Origin: Acidimicrobiaceae bacterium | GTDB lineage: Bacteria; Actinomycetota; Acidimicrobiia; Acidimicrobiales; Ilumatobacteraceae | DNA length: 5,115 nucleotides | Direction of reading: 5' to 3' | Assembly (NCBI GenBank): GCA_947458565.1 | Contig: CANGZK010000087.1 | Location: 1 to 5,115, forward strand | In this document: one piece after another, positions 1 to 5,115 of the stretch | Position numbering within the stretch: position 1 is the stretch's first letter | Layout of the letters: every line of letters begins with the position of its first letter | Notes under the pieces: generated by a model | The model's input: the letters and a program-made list of their open reading frames with translations, nothing else | The model's database searches: none | What the model was told of the DNA's origin: nothing | Made by a program: the position numbers and the translations under genes

Positions 1-1281
1 GACACAGAGCAACTTCCGCATTGGACCGAGGCGCCAACTGGCGAGGTTCCACGGTTTGGAAAGACCAATGATGAGCCGACTCGGCGCATAGTTATTGGCG
101 CTAGTGAGGGAAGTGAAAGCGACAACAGCGACGTGTGGTCTGCATATAACGAACCAGATCCAAGCGCATCCAAGGGCTCCCGCCGTCCATCGTTTGAAAC
201 TACAACTCCGCCCCCAGTGACTTCTCCTCGTAGAGAGGGTCGCATTGTGATTGGCACTGATCCAACCGACGAGCGTCGTCGCCCAGTAGCCCGGGATGCA
301 TCGGGTGCACAATCTCGACCAGTTGCACGTCCTGCATCTCGCACCAGTTCCTCCGCTCGCGGCGCTCAAGTGACTCGTTCACAACGTCCGTCTTCTGGCT
401 CGGCCACAGGGTCGATGCCACGTGGCAGGGGCAGTGTTGGTGGCGGCAGAGACTTGCCAACTGCAACTGCGGTAGGTGCATTGCTCGCCGCTGTATTCAT
501 TGCGTCATTGATGTGGAGACCAGCAGCGGTGATGTTGTTGGTCGCGGTACTCATCGGTGTCGCGGCATTCGAGTTTTTTACCCAAGCCAACGTGAGCGGC
601 TATCGACCATCAACAGTGATCGGTGTTGTCGGTTGCGTTGCTGCACCGCTCTGTGCGTATTGGATTGGTGATGCGGCACTTCCGCTCGTGTTGGTGTTTG
701 GTTTTATTGCCACGGTTGTTGTGTTCGTTGGAAGTGATGGCATTGAGTCTGGTCCAGTGCCAAACAGCGCAATCATGATGCTTGCAATGCTGTGGATCGG
801 TCTGATGAGCTCGTATGCAGCGTTGATTCTGCGTTTCTCGTCTTCAAACGGTGCGGCATTTGTAAACGTAGGTACCGACACTTTGTTCATCGTCGTTATT
901 GGAGTGATTGCCAATGACATTGCGGCCTACTTCGCAGGAACGGCGATGGGACGAACTCCCTTGCGTGATTGGATTAGTCCTGCAAAATCTGTTGAAGGTT
1001 TGATCGGCGGAACCGTCGGCACGTTTCTTGCGGTTGTGCTGGTTGGAATGCAGAGCACTACGTGGAACAGCTTTGGCGATTGGATCTTGCTCGCCCTAGT
1101 GATTTCCGTCATGGCTCCACTTGGTGATCTCGCCGAGTCGATGTTTAAGCGCAACCTCAATATCAAAGATTTTGGCACTGTATTGCGTGGGCATGGGGGA
1201 GTTCTGGATCGTTTTGACAGCCTGTTGTTTGTCTTGCCGGCCGCCTATTACCTCACTCTCGTCATCCAACCCTGGGGCTGA
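1..1281 (+). CDS. cdsA: Phosphatidate cytidylyltransferase (CDP-diacylglycerol synthase), 5'-partial
   Basis: Membrane enzyme that converts phosphatidic acid and CTP to CDP-diacylglycerol, the precursor of bacterial phospholipids. The frame is open from base 1 (426 codons), so the true start lies upstream. The GTG at 133 is in frame but follows equally protein-like sequence (LPHWTEAPTGEVP at about 13-51), so I do not take it as the start. Bases 1 to about 450 encode a hydrophilic Arg/Ser/Pro/Thr-rich, probably disordered cytoplasmic region. About eight to nine hydrophobic segments follow from 460 to 1275. Family motifs are DIAAYFAG (916-939), SPAKSVEG (976-999) and the C-terminal CDS signature (1138-1218), with S-x-F-K-R, K-D-x-G, H-G-G and D-R-F-D all present. 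One signature position that is normally Pro or Gly is Arg (codon 1186). The dxr gene follows 29 bases downstream, as in many bacteria. The function is secure; the N-terminal length is unknown. Confidence 0.95.
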   Translation, partial: DTEQLPHWTEAPTGEVPRFGKTNDEPTRRIVIGASEGSESDNSDVWSAYNEPDPSASKGSRRPSFETTTPPPVTSPRREGRIVIGTDPTDERRRPVARDASGAQSRPVARPASRTSSSARGAQVTRSQRPSSGSATGSMPRGRGSVGGGRDLPTATAVGALLAAVFIASLMWRPAAVMLLVAVLIGVAAFEFFTQANVSGYRPSTVIGVVGCVAAPLCAYWIGDAALPLVLVFGFIATVVVFVGSDGIESGPVPNSAIMMLAMLWIGLMSSYAALILRFSSSNGAAFVNVGTDTLFIVVIGVIANDIAAYFAGTAMGRTPLRDWISPAKSVEGLIGGTVGTFLAVVLVGMQSTTWNSFGDWILLALVISVMAPLGDLAESMFKRNLNIKDFGTVLRGHGGVLDRFDSLLFVLPAAYYLTLVIQPWG

Positions 1282-1310
1282 TTTACCTATTTGGCTGACA
1301 GACTGAACAG

Positions 1311-2453
1311 ATGTCGGTCGTGCGTGTTGCAATTGCTGGATCAACTGGCTCAATTGGTACTCAGACCCTGGATGTCATTTCACAAAGCGGTGGTGAGTAC
1401 GAGGTAGTCGGTCTCGGTGTTGGCAGCAACGCTGATGCGGTAATCGCACAAGCCAAGTTGTGTAAACCAAAAATGGTTGCTGTGAGCAATGATGAGGCCC
1501 GCAAGAAAGTGGCCCAGGCGTTGCCGGGTGTGGAAGTTGTTGCTGACCTTGCTGAGCTTGCGCGAGATGCTGATGTTGTTGTCAATGGCGTAGTTGGTTT
1601 CGCGGGTTTGTCGGTGACGATGTCCACGCTGCAGCATGGGAAGCGACTTGCGTTAGCGAACAAAGAAAGCCTGATTGCCGCAGGTCCAATTGTGCAACCA
1701 CTGCGAAAAATCAAGGGAGCAGTAATTGTTCCTGTGGATAGCGAGCACTGTGCAATTCATCAATGTTTGCGTTCATCAATTGACGCACAGCGAGAAGTGC
1801 AGCGCTTGTTGTTAACTGCAAGTGGTGGACCATTTCGTGGACGAACAGCAGAGTCTCTGCAAGGTGTGACAATTTCGGATGCGCTCAAGCACCCAACCTG
1901 GTCGATGGGCCCGAAGATCACTATCGATTCGTCGACTCTGATGAATAAGGGTTTGGAAGTTATTGAGGCACATGAGTTGTTTGGTGTGGGGTTTGATGAA
2001 ATTGATGTTGTTGTACATCCGCAATCGGTTGTGCATTCGATGGTCGAATTTACCGATGGGGCAGTCATCGCCCAGTTGTCGTTGCCTGACATGCGGCTAC
2101 CAATTGCATATGCGCTTGGATTTCCTTCACGTGCAAATATCGCCTTTGGAGCGATTGATTGGTCGCAATTAAATCGTCTCGATTTTGAAACACCAGATGG
2201 TCCTACATTTCGATGCTTGGGTCTTGCATATCAGGCCGGTCGAATTGGCGGAACAGCACCCGCATGGTTGAGCGCCGCAAACGAAATTGCTGTGGATGCA
2301 TTTTTGGATGGGCGAATATCGTGGTCAAAAATTGCTGCAGTAATTGAGCAGACAATGCAACACCATGATGGCGTGTCGCCAATAACCGTTGACGATATTT
2401 TGCACGCAGATGAGTCCGCTCGAAGGTTTGCAGCATTGGAGCTAACAAAATGA
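1311..2453 (+). CDS. dxr: 1-deoxy-D-xylulose 5-phosphate reductoisomerase (MEP pathway step 2)
   Basis: Cytosolic enzyme (IspC) that rearranges and reduces 1-deoxyxylulose 5-phosphate to 2-C-methyl-D-erythritol 4-phosphate using NADPH and a divalent metal. The protein has 380 residues, slightly short of the roughly 390-400 usual in the family, and looks complete. The N-terminal Rossmann motif GSTGSIG is at residues 10-16, and ANKES is around 116-120. Metal ligands are D143 and E145 (VDSEH) and E216 (NKGLE). Substrate-binding positions are S171 (TASGGPF), H194 (HPTWSMG), N212 and K213. The HPQSVVHSMVEF block and the C-terminal helical domain follow. The start is firm because an in-frame TGA at 1296-1298 leaves only ATG 1311. 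No clear Shine-Dalgarno precedes it. The stop overlaps the protease start by ATGA, so the two are probably translationally coupled. Confidence 0.98.
   Translation: MSVVRVAIAGSTGSIGTQTLDVISQSGGEYEVVGLGVGSNADAVIAQAKLCKPKMVAVSNDEARKKVAQALPGVEVVADLAELARDADVVVNGVVGFAGLSVTMSTLQHGKRLALANKESLIAAGPIVQPLRKIKGAVIVPVDSEHCAIHQCLRSSIDAQREVQRLLLTASGGPFRGRTAESLQGVTISDALKHPTWSMGPKITIDSSTLMNKGLEVIEAHELFGVGFDEIDVVVHPQSVVHSMVEFTDGAVIAQLSLPDMRLPIAYALGFPSRANIAFGAIDWSQLNRLDFETPDGPTFRCLGLAYQAGRIGGTAPAWLSAANEIAVDAFLDGRISWSKIAAVIEQTMQHHDGVSPITVDDILHADESARRFAALELTK
2438..2441 (+). promoter_or_regulatory. Ribosome binding site (GGAG) for the M50 protease gene
   Basis: GGAG lies 8 bases before ATG 2450, within the last codons of dxr. 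It supports the 2450 start and the ATGA coupling. It is the only clear Shine-Dalgarno among the three starts visible here; dxr and ispG lack one. Confidence 0.6.
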
Positions 2454-3697
2454 GTTCGTTTTACAACAAGTTTCGCGATGAGATTGTCGCTGGCGGTGAC
2501 ACCACGGATCAGCCTCAGCGCATTAACGACAAACGCACAAGCGCAATTTCTGGTGCTGCACTGCTGGCACTGTTTGTTTGGCTTGGAGTAACAAACCCTT
2601 GGACATTCGTGTTTGTGGTGGGTTTGCTTGTTTCTGTTTTTCTGCACGAAATGGGACATTTCGTTACAGCCCGTCGCACTGGCATGAAGGTGACGCAATT
2701 TTTTATGGGCTTTGGCCCGAGGTTGTGGAGTACTCAACGCGGAGAAGTTGAGTACGGCATCAGGGCTCTACCGCTGGGAGCCTTTGTTCGCATAGTTGGA
2801 ATGAACAATCTGGACGAATGTGATCCAACCGATGAACCACGTGCGTATCGGGCGCAGTCATATCCAAAACGACTACTTGTGATCACTGCAGGTTCGTTAA
2901 TGCACGGAGTGATTGCACTCGTTCTATTTTTTGGTGTCTATGCAACCTCTGGTCGTTATACCGAGACTGGCGATGTGCTCGTCACGTCTCCGCCGGCCGC
3001 AAATTCGCCGGCGCAACAGTCTGGTGTTGTTCTGGGTGATGTGATTCGAGAGATAGACGGAATCGTCGTTTCCAGTCGTGACCAATTTATTGATCAAATC
3101 GTGTCAAAGAAGCCAGGCCAAACTGTCACTGTCATTGTTGATCGTTCGGGTGAACGAGTTTCGCTAAACGCAACTCTCGGTAACAATCCGGTAGATACTT
3201 CGATCGCTTATTTTGGTGTAGCAAGTTGGTCGCTTGATTATGTTCGCGTAAATCCGGTTAAGGCAATCGGGTATGCATCCCAAGATTTGGTTGTTACCGC
3301 TGGCAGATCTGTTGCCGGAGTCTTTGTCGTGCTTAACCCAGTCAACATTGTTAACAGCGTGATTGACGAAAAGGCTGACCCCGCAACACGTCCTGGCACT
3401 GTGGTTGGTGCGAGCCAACTTGGTGGAGAGATCGGGCGTCAAGATGGACTTAAAGGCGTGCTACTGCTGCTCGCAAGTGTCAACATCTTCGTCGGAGTTT
3501 TCAATCTTTTTCCGTTGTTGCCTTTTGACGGAGGCCATGCTGCGATTGCGACATATGAACGCTTCCGCTCGCGACGCGGTAAGACCTATCGCGCCGATGT
3601 TGGCAAGATGGTGCCAGTTGCCACGATGGTCGTGGGGTTGCTTGCGCTGCTGCTGATCGTTGGCTTATATCTTGACCTCACTCAGCCAATTAGCTGA
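2450..3697 (+). CDS. rseP: M50 family site-2 protease (RseP/Rip1-like intramembrane zinc metalloprotease)
   Basis: Intramembrane metalloprotease that makes the second cut in regulated proteolysis of membrane proteins, classically anti-sigma factors. The protein has 415 residues, a normal length. Hydrophobic segments lie at about 33-49, 52-72, 142-164, 336-356 and 388-408. The zinc site HEMGH is at residues 66-70 (H66, E67, H70), and the third ligand D360 is in NLFPLLPFDGGH (352-363). Between them are the conserved GFGPRLWS (87-94) and ALPLGAFVRIVGM (106-118) blocks, typical of the RseP branch, and one PDZ domain at about 180-243 (carrying GVVLGDVIREIDG). E. coli RseP has two PDZ domains; a single one fits the actinobacterial Rip1 type. 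The PLLP form of the second motif also resembles Rip1, from memory. The gene is coupled to dxr by ATGA. The substrate cannot be told from this window: no sigma or anti-sigma gene is present. Confidence 0.95.
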   Translation: MSSFYNKFRDEIVAGGDTTDQPQRINDKRTSAISGAALLALFVWLGVTNPWTFVFVVGLLVSVFLHEMGHFVTARRTGMKVTQFFMGFGPRLWSTQRGEVEYGIRALPLGAFVRIVGMNNLDECDPTDEPRAYRAQSYPKRLLVITAGSLMHGVIALVLFFGVYATSGRYTETGDVLVTSPPAANSPAQQSGVVLGDVIREIDGIVVSSRDQFIDQIVSKKPGQTVTVIVDRSGERVSLNATLGNNPVDTSIAYFGVASWSLDYVRVNPVKAIGYASQDLVVTAGRSVAGVFVVLNPVNIVNSVIDEKADPATRPGTVVGASQLGGEIGRQDGLKGVLLLLASVNIFVGVFNLFPLLPFDGGHAAIATYERFRSRRGKTYRADVGKMVPVATMVVGLLALLLIVGLYLDLTQPIS

Positions 3698-3752
3698 TTA
3701 TCGCAGCGTATAAAACGTTGCAAAGCCACGCAGTGCTGACAAACTGGTATTT
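3698..3752 (+). other. Short intergenic gap between the protease gene and ispG
   Basis: This gap has 55 AT-leaning bases with no hairpin, no T tract and no convincing Shine-Dalgarno before ispG. There is no sign of termination, so readthrough from the upstream genes is likely. A weak promoter-like pair (TTGACC 3672-3677 and GATTAT 3696-3701, spacer 18) sits just upstream and could give ispG extra transcription, but it is not strong enough to call. Confidence 0.4.
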
Positions 3753-4973
3753 ATGAGTGCATTTGCAAGGCGCGAGACGCATCAAATTTCTGTCGGCAAA
3801 GTAGCCGTTGGTGGCAACGCTCCGATCAGCATTCAGTCAATGACCATCACCAAAACCGCTGATGTCGAGGGTACGTTGCAGCAAATTTATGCACTTGCTG
3901 CAGCAGGCTGCGACATCGTTCGCTGCACGTGTAATGAGCCAGAGGCTGCCGAAGGTCTTGCGCAAATAGTTCCGCGTTCGCCGGTGCCTATCATCGCCGA
4001 CATCCACCATCAATACAAAATGGCACTTGCTGCGATGGAAGCCGGAGTGCATGGCTTGCGACTCAATCCAGGAAACATTCGAAAGCCAGAGCACATCAAG
4101 GCTGTTGCGTCTGAGGCACGGGATCGAAAGGTTCCAATTCGTATTGGTGTCAATGGTGGTTCTCTAGACCCTGCGTTGTACGAAAAGTATGGTGGATTGA
4201 CTGCAGAAGCGATGGTGGAGTCGGCTCTTCAAGAGATTGCATATTTCGAAGAAGTTGATTTCAACTTGATCAAGATTTCCGTCAAGGCATCCAATGTTCC
4301 GCTGATGATTGATGCCTATCGACAACTCAGCGAAGTAACACGACACCCATTGCACCTCGGAGTAACTGAGGCTGGTCCATTGCCTGGTGGCTTGATCAAA
4401 GCAACGGCCGGGATCTCGACATTGCTCATGGAGGGCATTGGCGACACCATTCGTTACAGCCTCACTGCCGACCCAGTGGAAGAAGCGCGGGCGGGTAGGC
4501 AATTACTAGAGTCGCTCGGCTTACGTGAGCGCAAGAATGTCGATCTCATTGCATGCCCAAGTTGTGGCAGGGCTGAAATTGATGTGATCGATGTGGCTAA
4601 TCGTGCTCAGGCGGCATTTGCTGACAAAAAGATTCCGTTACAGATTGCCGTGATGGGTTGTGTCGTCAATGGCCCAGGTGAAGCTCGAGAAGCAGACCTG
4701 GGGATTGCTGCAGGTAATAAGCGTGGCCACTTATTCGTCAAGGGCCGCAACGTTGCGGTAGTCCCGGAATCGGAAATGGTGGAGGCTCTGATTGACTGGG
4801 CGACATATATTCACGAACACGGTGTGGATGCTGCGGTGGCGCGGGTTGATACCGCGCTTGCCGAGCGTGAAGCCACGAAAGATCGCAATATGTTGCTCAA
4901 AGAGCACGGCGATGACGTCAATCATGCTGACGAGAAGATTGTTGAGATTCGTAAAAAGGTTGCTGGTAACTAG
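3753..4973 (+). CDS. ispG: 4-hydroxy-3-methylbut-2-en-1-yl diphosphate synthase (IspG/GcpE)
   Basis: Iron-sulfur enzyme that reductively converts 2-C-methylerythritol 2,4-cyclodiphosphate to HMBPP, the penultimate MEP pathway step. It acts in the same pathway as dxr two genes upstream. The protein has 406 residues. The TIM-barrel domain shows PISIQSMT (24-31), IADIHHQYK (81-89), GLRLNPGNIRKP (101-112), IRIGVNGGSLD (129-139) and LGVTEAGP (202-209). The C-terminal cluster domain has CPSCGR (C268, C271) and GCVVNGPGE (C303, E310), matching the three Cys plus one Glu that hold the 4Fe-4S cluster in this family. The start is supported by an in-frame TAA at 3711, with ATG 3753 the only standard start before the conserved N-terminus. 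The last 45 or so residues form a charged, probably helical tail that makes the protein longer than E. coli IspG (372). No clear Shine-Dalgarno is seen. Confidence 0.98.
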   Translation: MSAFARRETHQISVGKVAVGGNAPISIQSMTITKTADVEGTLQQIYALAAAGCDIVRCTCNEPEAAEGLAQIVPRSPVPIIADIHHQYKMALAAMEAGVHGLRLNPGNIRKPEHIKAVASEARDRKVPIRIGVNGGSLDPALYEKYGGLTAEAMVESALQEIAYFEEVDFNLIKISVKASNVPLMIDAYRQLSEVTRHPLHLGVTEAGPLPGGLIKATAGISTLLMEGIGDTIRYSLTADPVEEARAGRQLLESLGLRERKNVDLIACPSCGRAEIDVIDVANRAQAAFADKKIPLQIAVMGCVVNGPGEAREADLGIAAGNKRGHLFVKGRNVAVVPESEMVEALIDWATYIHEHGVDAAVARVDTALAEREATKDRNMLLKEHGDDVNHADEKIVEIRKKVAGN

Positions 4974-4987
4974 CAACTAGCCAGCAA
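4953..4987 (-). terminator. Hairpin with minus-strand T tract at the 3' end of ispG (putative intrinsic terminator)
   Basis: TTGCTGG (4960-4966) and CCAGCAA (4981-4987) are a perfect 7-bp inverted repeat with a 14-base loop that contains the ispG stop. On the minus strand the stem is followed by CC and then five T (complement of A at 4953-4957), the layout of a Rho-independent terminator. On the + strand no T tract follows, so it is not a classical terminator for ispG. The large loop and short U run make it weak. TTGCT (4960-4964) can also pair with AGCAA (4972-4976), an alternative smaller stem. Confidence 0.4.
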
Positions 4988-5032
4988 TGGTCGCATCAGC
5001 AATGTTGGTAAGTATTCTGCGTACCCGCAGGC

Positions 5033-5113
5033 TTAGTGCGTTCCCCACGTACGAAACACAGTTGCGGAACCGGAGAGTTGCGCGGATTCGTTGTTGCGCA
5101 ACACGCATGCCTG
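5033..5113 (-). CDS. Possible C-terminal end of a convergent gene (5'-partial, uncertain)
   Basis: A minus-strand frame enters from the right edge and stops at TAA (5033-5035). Its 26 residues have an ordinary protein-like composition (ending SGSATVFRTWGTH) and match no family I know. The support is positional: the stop lies about 46 bases before the minus-strand hairpin and T tract, a usual distance for a terminator. With so few codons, and with competing open frames on both strands, this is a weak candidate. Confidence 0.18.
   Translation of the reverse strand, partial: QACVLRNNESAQLSGSATVFRTWGTH
5092..5103. repeat. 12-bp perfect palindrome TGTTGCGCAACA
   Basis: TGTTGCGCAACA is its own reverse complement. 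It could be a dimeric regulator site or chance. It ends a set of three GTTGCG hexamers that begin at 5061, 5077 and 5093, exactly 16 bases apart. No regulator is identified. Confidence 0.3.
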
Positions 5114-5115
5114 GC

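Larger units (their letters stand above)
4974..5115. other. Region downstream of ispG without an assignable gene
   Basis: There are 142 bases up to the window edge. No tRNA or recognisable + strand gene start is seen. Minus-strand frames are open from the edge: one runs to TAA at 5033-5035 (26 residues, ending FRTWGTH) and another to TAG at 4977-4979 (45 residues). Either could be the C-terminus of a convergent gene, which would match the minus-strand terminator; I recognise neither. + strand frames opening at ATG 4987 or GTG 5036 also reach the edge, without a good ribosome binding site. In many bacteria proS follows ispG, but nothing here resembles its start. Confidence 0.4.

Noticed and set aside
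133..135. GTG as the cdsA start
   Set aside because: The frame is open to base 1 with protein-like sequence upstream and contains a RIVIG copy matching the one downstream of 133; no ribosome binding site favours this GTG.
2231..2737. 168-codon open frame on the minus strand across the dxr/protease junction
   Set aside because: It lies opposite two clearly identified genes, has a Cys/His/Asn-rich low-quality composition and no family motifs; it is a shadow frame.
3672..3701. Promoter for ispG (TTGACC, 18 bases, GATTAT)
   Set aside because: The -10 match is only 4 of 6 and lacks the first T, and the pair lies mostly inside the protease coding region; too weak to annotate.
4982..5004. Direct repeat CAGCAATG (4982-4989 and 4997-5004)
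   Set aside because: Only 8 bases, two copies, no target-site or att context; chance is sufficient.
1..5115. A novel defence, mobile or biosynthetic system
   Set aside because: All coding capacity is taken by four well-known housekeeping genes in a conserved order; no transposase, integrase, repeat array or unknown gene of any size is present.

Overview
This is an ordinary housekeeping stretch of a bacterial chromosome. Four genes lie on the + strand in the order cdsA (5' end outside the window), dxr/ispC, an M50 site-2 protease of the RseP/Rip1 type, and ispG. A short tail of about 140 bases follows without an assignable gene. The order uppS-cdsA-dxr-rseP-ispG is a conserved bacterial arrangement. 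The organism is probably an actinobacterium. CdsA has a long, disordered Arg/Ser/Pro-rich N-terminal region, and the protease carries an NxxPLLPxDGGH motif like mycobacterial Rip1. The moderate GC content (judged by eye) would fit a low-to-mid GC lineage such as aquatic Acidimicrobiia (Ilumatobacter relatives); that placement is inference only.

Layout: 1-1281 is the 3' part of cdsA (open from the first base, no start visible). After a 29-base gap comes dxr (1311-2453). The protease gene (2450-3697) overlaps dxr by ATGA and has a GGAG ribosome binding site inside the end of dxr. A 55-base gap precedes ispG (3753-4973). At the ispG stop there is an inverted repeat (4960-4987) whose only T tract is on the minus strand, so it looks like a terminator for a convergent minus-strand gene entering from the right edge.

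Function: CdsA makes CDP-diacylglycerol for phospholipid synthesis. Dxr and IspG are the second and the penultimate steps of the MEP isoprenoid pathway, which supplies the precursors of undecaprenyl phosphate and quinones. The M50 protease cuts membrane-embedded substrates such as anti-sigma factors. The cluster is therefore an envelope and lipid precursor operon. I found no mobile element, CRISPR array, RNA gene, toxin/defence module or other novel system. The points worth a second look are small: short repeated motifs in the CdsA N-terminus, a substitution in the CdsA signature, a charged C-terminal tail on IspG, and the hairpin and repeats at the right edge.
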